Shown here one piece after another: positions 42,188 through 52,052 of a stretch of 64,000 nt of DNA. The translations under genes were made by a program, and so were the position numbers. The number at the start of each line of letters is the position of its first letter. Positions within the stretch are counted from its first letter, which is position 1. Origin of the DNA: Chloroflexota bacterium. GTDB lineage: Bacteria > Chloroflexota > Limnocylindria > Limnocylindrales > CSP1-4. The DNA lies in assembly GCA_016191345.1 (NCBI GenBank), contig JACPOU010000051.1:17485-81484 (forward strand). Direction: 5' to 3'. The notes beneath the pieces are model-generated. The model was not told the origin of the DNA, did no database searches, and was given only the letters and a program-made list of their open reading frames with translations.

Positions 42188-43003
42188 ATGGATGGCGGAA
42201 GCGGGCGGGCGGCGCCACACCGCGAGCAGCGCGCCGGGCGGCCCGGCCCGGTCGACGTGACGTGGCTCGGGCGGATCGCGTATCGCGACGCGTGGGCCCT
42301 CCAGAAGGCGCTCGTGGACGCGCGCGTCGCGGGCGACGTCGCCGACGCCCTGCTCCTCCTCGAGCACGACGCCGTCCTGACGCTCGGCCGCCAGGCGGAT
42401 GAGGCCCATGTCCTGGCCCGCCCGGGCGAGCTCCGGCGCCGCGCGATCGAGGTCCTCCGCGTGGAGCGGGGCGGCGAGGTGACGTACCACGGCCCGGGGC
42501 AGCTGGTCGCCTACCCGATCCTCCGCCTCGGGGATCGAGGGATCCTCCTGCGGCCCCTCGTCCGGGCGCTCGAGGACGCGATGATCGCGACCTGCGAAGC
42601 GCTGGGCGTGGCCACGGTCCGGCGTGACGGCCATCCCGGCTGCTGGGTCATGGAGGGGGGGCGTCCGGCGCGGAAGATCGGGGCGCTCGGAATCCGCGTG
42701 GAGCGCGGCGTCGCCTACCACGGCATCGCCGTCAACATCGACCCCGACCTCCGCGACTTCGAGCTCATCGACCCGTGCGGGATGCCCGGCCTCATCTCGA
42801 CCTCGATCGCCGACGAGCTGGGCCGGAGCGCGGAGCCGCCCTCGACCGAGGCCGTGGAGCGCGCCGCGACGATCTTCGCGGACGCATTCGCCGTCACCCT
42901 CGGCGTCGAGATCAACTGGGTCGCAGCGGAGCGGGTCCGCGCCCTGGCGGGGGAAGCCGTGACGCCGCGGGCCCCGCTTGCGGTCCCCGCCGGGGTGGCC
43001 TGA
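42188..43003 (+). CDS. lipB: Lipoyl(octanoyl) transferase
   Basis: Transfers octanoyl groups from acyl carrier protein to lipoyl domains, the first step of lipoate assembly, 271 residues. LLLLEHDAVLTLGRQADEAH is a family segment, and GGEVTYHGPGQLVAYPIL is the LipB signature. The catalytic lysine is in ARKIGALGIRV and the cysteine in DPCGMPGLIST. ATG 42188 is chosen because a -10-like hexamer lies directly upstream and the product then starts close to the family start. lipA is not adjacent. The galT-like gene follows after 2 bases. Confidence 0.94.
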   Translation: MDGGSGRAAPHREQRAGRPGPVDVTWLGRIAYRDAWALQKALVDARVAGDVADALLLLEHDAVLTLGRQADEAHVLARPGELRRRAIEVLRVERGGEVTYHGPGQLVAYPILRLGDRGILLRPLVRALEDAMIATCEALGVATVRRDGHPGCWVMEGGRPARKIGALGIRVERGVAYHGIAVNIDPDLRDFELIDPCGMPGLISTSIADELGRSAEPPSTEAVERAATIFADAFAVTLGVEINWVAAERVRALAGEAVTPRAPLAVPAGVA

Positions 43004-43005
43004 CC

Positions 43006-44001
43006 GTGGCCGCCGGCCTCTTCGAGCTGCGCAAGGACCCGATCACGAGCTGGTGGGTCGCCACGATCGTGGATCGGGAGTTCCATCGCGACCGGTTCGC
43101 CCGCCACGCGAGCGACGTCGACGACGGCGGCGACTGCCAGAACTGCCGCCTCCCCGAAGGCGGCGGGGTTCGCCTGCGCGTCCTCAAGGACTACGCGTTC
43201 CACGTCGTCGGGACCGAGGACGAGGCCCGCGAGCTCGACCAGCGCTTCGCCCAGGTCGCGATGTCCGATGCTCGGGCTGCCGGGAGCTGGCGGGCGATCG
43301 TCGCGCCGCCGCAGGAGCACCGGCCGCTGCACCAGGTCGGCTCTGCGATCGTCGAGCGGCTCGTCACCGGGGCCCGCGACGCGATCGTGACGGCCCGGAC
43401 CGCGAACCAGACCGACTACCTCCAGGTCGTCCAGAACTGGGGCGACGAATCCGGCGCCCGGACCAACCACCTCTGCCTCGAGACATACGACCTGCCGCAG
43501 ATCCCGCACCGGATCGCCGAGGAGCTCGGCGGGGCCGCTCGATTCGTCATCCGGGAGGGAGAGTGCCCGTACTGCCGCCTCGTCCGGGAGGCGACGCGGA
43601 CCCGCGAGCGGCTCCTCTGGGAGGACGCCGACAGCGTCGCCTTCGCACCGTGGGCGTCGCGGTCCGCCTTCGAGCTCTGGATCGTGCCCCGCCGCCACGA
43701 CTCCGACTTCGGGCGGTCATCGGAGACGGACGTCCGCGCCACGGCCTCCGCCCTGCGGCACGTCCTCGCGATCCTCGCCCGGACCCTCGATGGGCCGCCG
43801 TACAACCTGATCCTCCACACGGCGCCGCTCCGGGAGCGCGTCGACGCCACGTACCACTGGCACTGGGAGATCCATCCGAGGCTGCGCGAGATCGCGGGGC
43901 TGGAGCTCGGGACGGGCCTCCCGGTCAACCCGGTCTCGCCGGAGGACGCCGTCGAGGAGCTCCTGGCGAGGGCGGCCGGCACAGTCGAGGCGCCCGGGTG
44001 A
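43006..44001 (+). CDS. galT: Galactose-1-phosphate uridylyltransferase-like (HIT superfamily)
   Basis: A 331-residue nucleotidyltransferase of the GalT branch, which moves UMP between UDP-glucose and galactose-1-phosphate. Two zinc-type Cys pairs appear, CQNC at about residue 46 and CPYC at about residue 187. The active-site HIT motif is YHWHWEIHPR. PYNLILHTAP is also typical. Sequence similarity to true GalT is moderate, so another nucleoside monophosphate transfer (ADP-glucose or galactose pathway related) is possible. The start is GTG 43006, 2 bases after lipB, so they are probably co-transcribed. Confidence 0.85.
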   Translation: MAAGLFELRKDPITSWWVATIVDREFHRDRFARHASDVDDGGDCQNCRLPEGGGVRLRVLKDYAFHVVGTEDEARELDQRFAQVAMSDARAAGSWRAIVAPPQEHRPLHQVGSAIVERLVTGARDAIVTARTANQTDYLQVVQNWGDESGARTNHLCLETYDLPQIPHRIAEELGGAARFVIREGECPYCRLVREATRTRERLLWEDADSVAFAPWASRSAFELWIVPRRHDSDFGRSSETDVRATASALRHVLAILARTLDGPPYNLILHTAPLRERVDATYHWHWEIHPRLREIAGLELGTGLPVNPVSPEDAVEELLARAAGTVEAPG

Positions 44002-44098
44002 CGGACCCGCGTCACACGAATCCGGATCGCCACGTCCCTCGGTTCGACAGCGCGCGGGCGGTTCCCCGTGCCTCGACGTCTCAGGTGGAAGGGGCACC

Positions 44099-44758
44099 AT
44101 GTTCGGCACCAGCGGGCCGGGGGGCTACGCGGTCGGCAGCCAGGCGTTCGAACGCCCGGCCAGTGGTGCCCCGATGAGCGGGACCTGGGACCACGATACG
44201 GCCGGTGCGTTCGTCGAGACCATGTTCGCGAAGCACCATGGCGAGATCTACGCCTACCTCCTCCGGATGCTGCGTGACCCCGAGCTCGCGGCCGACCTGA
44301 CACAGGACGCGTTCGTGAAGGCCTACCGCGCCTACGACACCCTCGAGAAGGGCGAAAACGCGAGGGCGTGGCTCTACCAGATCGCCCATCGCGTCGCCCT
44401 CGACAATCTCCGTCGCCGGCGAATCGTCCGGTTCCTGCCGCTGACGGGCGATTCGAAGGGCTCTTCGCCGTCGGCCGAGCACCTCGCCATGGACCTCCGG
44501 TTGTCCGGTCCGCTCGAGCGAGCCCTGGCCCGCATTCCCGAGCGCCAGCGCGCGGCGCTCCTGCTCGCCGAGCTGCACGACCTGACCGGCCTCGAGCTCG
44601 CCGCGGCGCTTGGCGTCAGCCACGTCGCCGCGCGGGCCCTCCTGACCCGGGCCCGCCAGAGCCTCCGCGAGGCGCTGGCAGCCGAGAGGGCCGCGGAGGC
44701 CGCGACCGAGGCCGAGCGGGACGCGGCCTACGCCCGTGGCGAAGGCGCCGACCGATGA
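44099..44758 (+). CDS. ECF-family RNA polymerase sigma factor
   Basis: A second ECF sigma factor, 219 residues. Region 2 is at about residues 40-105 (HHGEIYAYLLRMLRDPELAADLTQDAF, read in parts) with WLYQIAHRVALDNLRRRR. Region 4 (about 135-190) has IPERQRAALLLAELHDLTG and the helix-turn-helix LELAAALGVSHVAARALLTR. The first 30 residues are Gly/Ser-rich and nonconserved, so an internal ATG at 44174 is another possible start. GGTGGAAGGGG precedes ATG 44099. The stop overlaps the anti-sigma gene by ATGA. Confidence 0.92.
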   Translation: MFGTSGPGGYAVGSQAFERPASGAPMSGTWDHDTAGAFVETMFAKHHGEIYAYLLRMLRDPELAADLTQDAFVKAYRAYDTLEKGENARAWLYQIAHRVALDNLRRRRIVRFLPLTGDSKGSSPSAEHLAMDLRLSGPLERALARIPERQRAALLLAELHDLTGLELAAALGVSHVAARALLTRARQSLREALAAERAAEAATEAERDAAYARGEGADR

Positions 44759-46734
44759 CCCTGCCGTTCCGTCGCCGCCACCACGACAACGAGGCCTCGC
44801 ACGACCGGGCCCGGGCCATCGCCGAGGCCGCGTTCGCGGCGGAGATGACCCCGGCCGACACGGCGTGGCTGGAGCAGCACCTGGCCGGCTGCACCGAGTG
44901 CGCCGCCGAGCAGGCCGCCTTCGCCGCCGACCGCGAGCTGCTGCGGACCCTCCGGGACGGGTCGCCGGCACCGCCCCGCGACCTCTGGGCCCGGACCGCC
45001 GCCGCGATCGAGCGGGACGCCGGGCATCGCCCGCCGGCCGGCCACCGGCCGTATGGCGGGCCCCGGATCGGCCGGCTCCCGATCGGCGTCCTGTCGGGCG
45101 TGCTCGTGATCCTGGTCGTCATCGGGACCTCCCTCGTCCCGCGGACCGCCCCGCTTCCGAGCCTCACGGACTCGTCCGCGACCTCGATCACCGGCCGGGC
45201 CTCCCCGCCGCCCGAGCCGACGCCCCTTGCCGTCACCGCGCGCGCGCTCACCTACGTCCAGAAGCTGAGCGACGGCTCGTTCGACCTCGTCGTCGCGCCG
45301 ATCGGCTACGTCTGCGCCGACGGCCCGGACGCCTGTGCGCCCCTCGACAACGAGTCCTCGACGCGCATCCGCCTCTCGGTCGAGCCCGAATCGGTGATCG
45401 TCTCGCCCAACGACGACCAGCTTGTCGTCACGACCGGCAGGGAGGGATCGACGTCGGGCGAGGTCATCGTCCTGCCCAAGCCAACGACCGGGCCCACCCC
45501 CGGGCCGACCGATCCGCCCAGCTCGCCGCCATCCGAGGCCCCGCCGACGGACGTCCCGCCGACGGACGCCCCGCCGCCCACCCCGACGCCGGATCCCGAC
45601 CTGACGCCCGTCCCCACCGACGCCGGACCAAGCCAGACGCCGGACCCGGCCGCCGGTCGGGCGATCGTGACCGGCGTCATCGTCGTCGGCGAGACCGCGT
45701 ACTCCGCGAACGGAGAGTGGCTGGCCTTCTCGGCCCGGCCCGTCGACGGAAGTGCGGGCCCGGATCTCTACGTCTGGCGTGTCGGTGACGCGCTCGCGAG
45801 ACCCGTGACGGCGGATCACGCGACGTTCTTCGCCGGCTGGCTCGGCGACCGCATCCTGGCCAGTCGCATCACGCCCGTCACGGAGCCCGTGCCGGGCGAG
45901 CCGGGAGCGTCCGCGGGGCCGTCCGCTTCGCCCGCCCCGACGACGAAGCCGGGCCGCAGCCCCAACCCGGGGTCCGGGAAGCCCAGCCCGTCGCCGAGCC
46001 TCGACGCCTCGGCCTCAGCCTCGGCCTCGGCCTCGCCCGAGCCCACGGCTCCCGTCGAGCGGCACCCCGTCTCGTTCCTGCTCGACCCGCTGTCGGGCGC
46101 GATGACGACGATCGACGGCGTCGACGTCTGGCAGCCCATGGTGGACCTCGAGAGCCGGACCGTGGTCTACTGGTCCGGGACGGTCCTGCCCGATGCCTCG
46201 GGTACGGGCTGGGTGCCGGCCACCGGGCAGCTCCTCCTCGACCGCTGGGTGACGCCCGACCCGGTCCAGCCCTCGCCGGGCCCCGGCGAACCGGGCGGCC
46301 CGGGCCTTCCGCCGAACCCGACGATCCCGGGCCCCTCGGTCGATCCGCTGGCCTCCCCGGATCCAACCTCGCGGCCCGGCCCGGCCGGCGACCCGGAGGT
46401 CCTCGCCGAGGGACCCGTCGGCGGCTTCGACGCCCGTTTCGACCCGGAGGGCATCCGGCTCGCGGTCTGGATCCCGGATCCGGAGAACAGCGACATCGGG
46501 ACCCTTCGCCTGGTCGTCATCGACGCGTCGACGGGCCGGATCGACCCGGCCCTGAATCCCCTCCCGGGCGTGCCCGCGGCCCGCGGCTTCTCGATCGCGG
46601 AGGGCCGCCTCGCGTGGATCACGCCGCCGGGCCAGGATGGCGAAGCGACCCATGTCGACGTTCTCGCCTGGGACGGCAGCGTGTTCGGCCAGGTCCGGAG
46701 CGTCGGGCTGGATCGCCTGCTCGTCGTCCGGTAG
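44755..46734 (+). CDS. Membrane anti-sigma factor with large extracytoplasmic beta-propeller-like domain
   Basis: A 659-residue partner of the preceding sigma factor. The zinc-binding anti-sigma motif is HLAGCTEC (His 42, Cys 46, Cys 49). One membrane helix at about residues 105-127 (LPIGVLSGVLVILVVIG) separates it from a long outer part. That part has WD40/TolB-like strands (GEWLAFSARPVDG, GGFDARFDPEGIRLAVWIPD) broken by Pro/Ser/Thr linkers (about residues 245-300, 385-430 and 505-545). The linkers suggest an extended wall-spanning sensor. It is coupled to the sigma gene by ATGA. The ligand is unknown. Confidence 0.83.
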   Translation: MTLPFRRRHHDNEASHDRARAIAEAAFAAEMTPADTAWLEQHLAGCTECAAEQAAFAADRELLRTLRDGSPAPPRDLWARTAAAIERDAGHRPPAGHRPYGGPRIGRLPIGVLSGVLVILVVIGTSLVPRTAPLPSLTDSSATSITGRASPPPEPTPLAVTARALTYVQKLSDGSFDLVVAPIGYVCADGPDACAPLDNESSTRIRLSVEPESVIVSPNDDQLVVTTGREGSTSGEVIVLPKPTTGPTPGPTDPPSSPPSEAPPTDVPPTDAPPPTPTPDPDLTPVPTDAGPSQTPDPAAGRAIVTGVIVVGETAYSANGEWLAFSARPVDGSAGPDLYVWRVGDALARPVTADHATFFAGWLGDRILASRITPVTEPVPGEPGASAGPSASPAPTTKPGRSPNPGSGKPSPSPSLDASASASASASPEPTAPVERHPVSFLLDPLSGAMTTIDGVDVWQPMVDLESRTVVYWSGTVLPDASGTGWVPATGQLLLDRWVTPDPVQPSPGPGEPGGPGLPPNPTIPGPSVDPLASPDPTSRPGPAGDPEVLAEGPVGGFDARFDPEGIRLAVWIPDPENSDIGTLRLVVIDASTGRIDPALNPLPGVPAARGFSIAEGRLAWITPPGQDGEATHVDVLAWDGSVFGQVRSVGLDRLLVVR

Positions 46735-46839
46735 CTCGCCCGCCGAGCACCTCCCGTTCGCTGCCGGGTCCCGGTGCCGGGGCGCACCATTCCCCGTCCC
46801 GACGGCCGTGACGGATCCCCGCGATCGGTCCAGATGCCG

Positions 46840-46845
46840 TAAGGT
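46840..46845 (+). promoter_or_regulatory. -10-like TAAGGT, 6 bases before GTG 46852
   Basis: No Shine-Dalgarno sequence is present before the GTG. The spacing matches the other leaderless candidates. Confidence 0.4.
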
Positions 46846-46851
46846 CCGGGC

Positions 46852-47406
46852 GTGCGACCCAGCAGGACGGTCGCGATCGCGGCGCTCACCGCCGTGCTCG
46901 CGTTCGGGGCGCTGCCAGGCCTCGCGGGCTCCCGGGAACCGAGCCGCGAACAGCCGATCGATGCAGCGTCGTTCCGAGACGTCATCTTCGCGGCTGCCGG
47001 CGCCCGATCGATCGAGACGATCGCGGGGCCCGATTCGGCGAACGCCGCGGCCGGCCGCATCGATCCGGCGAGCTCGTTCCGGGACGCCCCGTCGGCGGAC
47101 GCCGCACCGGCTGAGCGAATCGCCGCGAAGCTGCCGAAGGTCCCGGTCGCCTGGGACTGGAAGCCGCCTCGCTACACGCTGAGCGGGTACGCGACGTTCT
47201 ACGACAACGGCACGACCGCGATGCGCCTGCCGCGCGGCACGATCGTCGTGGTCTGCGGCGCGGGCGGCTGCCTCGAGCGCGTCGTGAACGATTACGGCCC
47301 GATCAAGCAGACCCGCGTCGTGGACATGTACCGCCCCGACTTCTTCGCCATCTGCGGCTGCGGGTCGTGGGCGGGCACGACCTGGGTGACCGTCTCGGTC
47401 TACTGA
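46852..47406 (+). CDS. Secreted RlpA-like double-psi beta-barrel protein
   Basis: An exported protein of 184 residues with a signal peptide (ALTAVLAFGALPGLAGS). After an Ala/Asp/Ser-rich linker the last 80 residues resemble an RlpA/expansin-type double-psi beta-barrel: YTLSGYATFYDNGTTAMRLP, VVVCGAGGCLERVVNDYGP, and the final VVDMYRPDFFAICGCGSWAG. Four cysteines could form two disulfides. RlpA-type barrels bind or cleave peptidoglycan, so a cell-wall role is likely. GTG 46852 is probably leaderless. No sporulation-related (SPOR) domain is present. Confidence 0.78.
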   Translation: MRPSRTVAIAALTAVLAFGALPGLAGSREPSREQPIDAASFRDVIFAAAGARSIETIAGPDSANAAAGRIDPASSFRDAPSADAAPAERIAAKLPKVPVAWDWKPPRYTLSGYATFYDNGTTAMRLPRGTIVVVCGAGGCLERVVNDYGPIKQTRVVDMYRPDFFAICGCGSWAGTTWVTVSVY

Positions 47407-47411
47407 TCGGG

Positions 47412-47417
47412 TAGACT
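47412..47417 (+). promoter_or_regulatory. -10-like TAGACT of the pyrR leader
   Basis: TAGACT just after the stop of the RlpA-like gene would start a transcript near 47424, leaving a leader of about 65 bases before the first mini-ORF. Confidence 0.4.
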
Positions 47418-47434
47418 CCACCCGACCTTCGAGA

Positions 47435-47480
47435 CCGGCCACGAGAGCCGGAACGGGCCCCGAGAGGCCGGAAGGAGAGG
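47435..47480 (+). promoter_or_regulatory. Putative PyrR-binding leader hairpins and Shine-Dalgarno
   Basis: Two adjacent stem-loops with CGAGA in the loop: CCGGC/GCCGG at 47435-47451 and GGCC/GGCC at 47456-47469. The second, GGCCCCGAGAGGCC, fits the GUCCnGnGAGGCY core recognised by PyrR. AAGGAGAGG (47472-47480) follows directly and could be masked by bound PyrR. Confidence 0.5.
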
Positions 47481-47490
47481 AGCCACGCCC

Positions 47491-49172
<1,682 letters not shown>

Positions 49173-49176
<4 letters not shown>

Positions 49177-50633
49177 CCGCCGGCGTCGCGCCGGCTCGCG
49201 GCCTGGATCCGGCGGCCGCGGCCGACGTCCCGCTCGCCGATCTCGAGATCTCTCGGGCCTGGCTCGTCGATCCGGCCAGCGGCCGCGAGGGCCCGGGCGA
49301 GATCGTCGTCGAGCGCGGGATCCTCGAAGCCGTGACGTGGCTCCAGGGCGCCGAGGCCGAGGGCATCGATGCCTCCGGGGTCGTGATCGCGCCCGGGTTC
49401 ATCGACCTCCACGCCCATCTCCGCGAGCCGGGCAACGAGGATGCGGAGACCGTCGCCTCCGGACTCGCGGCCGCGGCCCATGGTGGCTTCACGACCGTCT
49501 GCGCGATGCCGAACACGACACCGGCGATCGACGATCCGTCCGTGCTCGCGCGGATCCGGGACGCCGCCGCGGCCAGCGGCTCGCCGGTGACGCTCGTCGC
49601 GTACGGGGCGGTGTCGGCCGGTCGGCGCGGGGAGCAGCTCGCCGCGCTCGGCGAGCTCGCGGACGCGGGGGTCGCGGGATTCAGCGACGACGGCGCGCCC
49701 ATCCACGGCGCGTCGCTGTTCCGGAATGCGCTCGCCTATGCCGGGATGCTCGGGCTGCCGATCGTCGACCACGCCGAGGACCCGGTGCTCACCGCCGGCG
49801 CCGAGGCGAACGAGGGCCTGGTCGCGACGGTCCTCGGGCTGCGTGGCTGGCCCGGTTCCGCCGAAGCGTCGGCCGTGGCCCGCGACATCGCGATCCTCGC
49901 CGAGGTGGTCCGCGACGTGCCCGGCGCGCGCCTCCACCTCACGCACCTCTCGACGTCGGCATCCCTGGAGCTCGTGCGGCGAGCGAAGGCGGCCGGCCTG
50001 CCGGTGACCTGCGACGTCACGCCCCATCACCTGGTCCTGACTGACGAATGGGTCGCCGGCTCGCGTCGCTGGAGCTGGGAGGCGCTGGATGCAGGCGGCG
50101 CCGCCCGTGACCCATGGCGGGACGGATCCATCACCGCCGGCGCGTTCGATCCGTCGCTCCGGGTGAACCCGCCCCTCCGCGGGCCGGTCGACGCCGCCGC
50201 CTGCCTGGCGGCGCTCCGCGACGGGACCGCCGACGCGATCGCGACGGATCACGCACCGCATACCGAGGTCGACAAGGCCGTCGAGTTCGGGCTCGCCGCG
50301 AACGGGATCTCGGGCATCGAGACAGCGCTCGGCACGGTCCTCGCGGCGGTGGACGCCGGGCGGCTCACCCTCGCGACCGCGATCGCGGCGCTCACGAGCG
50401 GCCCGGTTCGCGTCCTGCAGGGCCGGGGCTCGGGGTCGCCCGCCGCGCGCGGCCTGGCCGAGGGCGCCGTCGCCGACCTCGTCGTCTTCGACCGGTCAGC
50501 CGCCTGGACCGTGACCCCGGACAGCCTCGCCTCGCGCGGCCGGAACTCGCCCCTCCTCGGACGGTCGCTCACCGGCCGCGTCCTCCTGACCGTGGCCGCT
50601 GGCCGGGTGGCCTGGCAGGATCCCGAGGCCTGA
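49173..50633 (+). CDS. pyrC: Dihydroorotase
   Basis: Cyclises carbamoyl-aspartate to dihydroorotate, 486 residues, about 50 longer than usual because of a short N-terminal extension and an insertion around SRRWSWEALDAGGA. The metal site GFIDLHAHLREPGNEDAETV and the conserved IATDHAPHTEVDK are present, as are the binuclear-site histidines in IVDHAED and LHLTHLST. It belongs to the class I amidohydrolase type. GTG 49173 overlaps pyrB. The next pyr gene is 6.3 kb away. Confidence 0.95.
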
Positions 50634-50682
50634 CCTTCCCGCTCGGACGGGAACGAGGCCACCCGCGGCCCGCGCCGGCCGC

Positions 50683-50688
50683 TACGAT
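50683..50688 (+). promoter_or_regulatory. -10-like TACGAT, 6 bases before ATG 50695
   Basis: The clearest of the leaderless-type hexamers. No Shine-Dalgarno sequence is present. It separates this gene's transcription from the pyr operon upstream. Confidence 0.5.
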
Positions 50689-50694
50689 GCGTCC

Positions 50695-52047
50695 ATGGCC
50701 ACCCCGAGGCTGAACCGCGACTACGAGCGCCGGCCGTACTGGCACGCGACGATGTCCCCGCTCCACGACCGGAGCGGGCGACAGCTGCCCGACAGCGTGG
50801 ACGTCGCCATCGTCGGCGGCGGCTACACCGGTGTCGCCGCCGCGCGCAAGCTCGCGATCCAGGGTGCGAAGGCCGTGCTCCTCGAGGCGCGGACCCTTGG
50901 CTGGGGCGCCTCGACCCGGAACGGCGGCATCGCCCACCCGGGCTTCAAGTGGGGGCCGCGCTCGCTCGAGAAGAAGTACGGCCCGGAGCTCGCCCGGCAG
51001 CTGTACGCCGAGAGCATGGAGGCCCTCGAGCTCGTCTTCGGGCTCATCCGCGACAACGGCATCGATGCCGAGCTCCGGCCGAACGGATGGCTGGAGCTCG
51101 CGTGGGCGCCCAGTCACTTCGAGGACTTCGAGGCGGAGGCTCGGGCGCTCGGGGCATTCCGGACGCAGGCCCGCGTCGTCCCGAAGGACCAGCTCCGGGC
51201 GGAGATCGGCACGGACGCCTACCACGGCGGCCTGGCCCTCGATCCGGGCGGCGTGCTGCATCCCGCGAAGTGGTTCGCCGGCCTCGTGGGCCTGGCGGAA
51301 CGCGCGGGCGCCGACCTCCACGAGGCCACGCCCGCGCTCGCGATCCGGCGCCAGCGCGATGGGCGCTTCGTGGTGGAGACGTCGCGTGGCGCGATCCTCG
51401 CGAAGGACGTCCTCGTCGCCACGAACGGCTACACGGACGGCGCCGCGCCGAACGTCCGCCGCCGGATCGTCCCGATCGGGAGCTACATCATCGCCACGGA
51501 GCCGCTGCCGGAGGACCTCGCCCACGAGCTCTCGCCGACCGGACGGGCCTACTTCGACACGAAGAACTTCCTCTCCTACTGGCACGTCTCCGCGGACCGC
51601 CGGATGGTGTTCGGCGGGCGGGTGAGCTTCCTGCCGACGACCACCGACCGGACGGCGCGGCTCCTCTTCCGGCGCATGCTCGAGGTCCACCCCCAGATCG
51701 CCGGCTATCGAGTCGAGTACTCGTGGGGCGGCAAGGTCGCCATGACGTTCGACCGGATGCCGCACATCGGGCGGCTCGGCGGGGTCATGCATGCCGTCGG
51801 CTATTCCGGGACCGGCGTCCTGATGTCGACGTACCTCGGAACGCGGGCCGCGGAGTGGCTCGGCGGTGGCGAGGCGCCGGCGCTCTCGAGGACGCGTTTT
51901 CCCATCGTGCCCGCCCCGTACGAGGGCCGGCCGTGGTTCCTGCCGGTCGTGGGGGAGTGGTTCCGGCTCCAGGACCGCCTCGCGGTCCGCGGCATCGACC
52001 AGGGGCGGGCCGCGGACCCGGAACAAGGGCCCGACCCGGGCGCCTGA
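50695..52047 (+). CDS. FAD-dependent amine oxidoreductase (DAO family)
   Basis: A 450-residue flavoprotein of the D-amino acid oxidase/glycine oxidase superfamily, closest in pattern to gamma-glutamylputrescine oxidoreductases. The FAD dinucleotide fold is SVDVAIVGGGYTGVAAARKL, and GWGASTRNGGIAHPGFKWG is the second flavin-binding segment. MTFDRMPHIGRLGGVMHAVG and YSGTGVLMSTYLGTRAAEWL form the C-terminal FAD contact. ATG 50695 is probably leaderless. It is convergent with the following decarboxylase gene, 5 bases between stops. The amine substrate is unknown. Confidence 0.88.
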   Translation: MATPRLNRDYERRPYWHATMSPLHDRSGRQLPDSVDVAIVGGGYTGVAAARKLAIQGAKAVLLEARTLGWGASTRNGGIAHPGFKWGPRSLEKKYGPELARQLYAESMEALELVFGLIRDNGIDAELRPNGWLELAWAPSHFEDFEAEARALGAFRTQARVVPKDQLRAEIGTDAYHGGLALDPGGVLHPAKWFAGLVGLAERAGADLHEATPALAIRRQRDGRFVVETSRGAILAKDVLVATNGYTDGAAPNVRRRIVPIGSYIIATEPLPEDLAHELSPTGRAYFDTKNFLSYWHVSADRRMVFGGRVSFLPTTTDRTARLLFRRMLEVHPQIAGYRVEYSWGGKVAMTFDRMPHIGRLGGVMHAVGYSGTGVLMSTYLGTRAAEWLGGGEAPALSRTRFPIVPAPYEGRPWFLPVVGEWFRLQDRLAVRGIDQGRAADPEQGPDPGA

Positions 52048-52052
52048 CGCCC

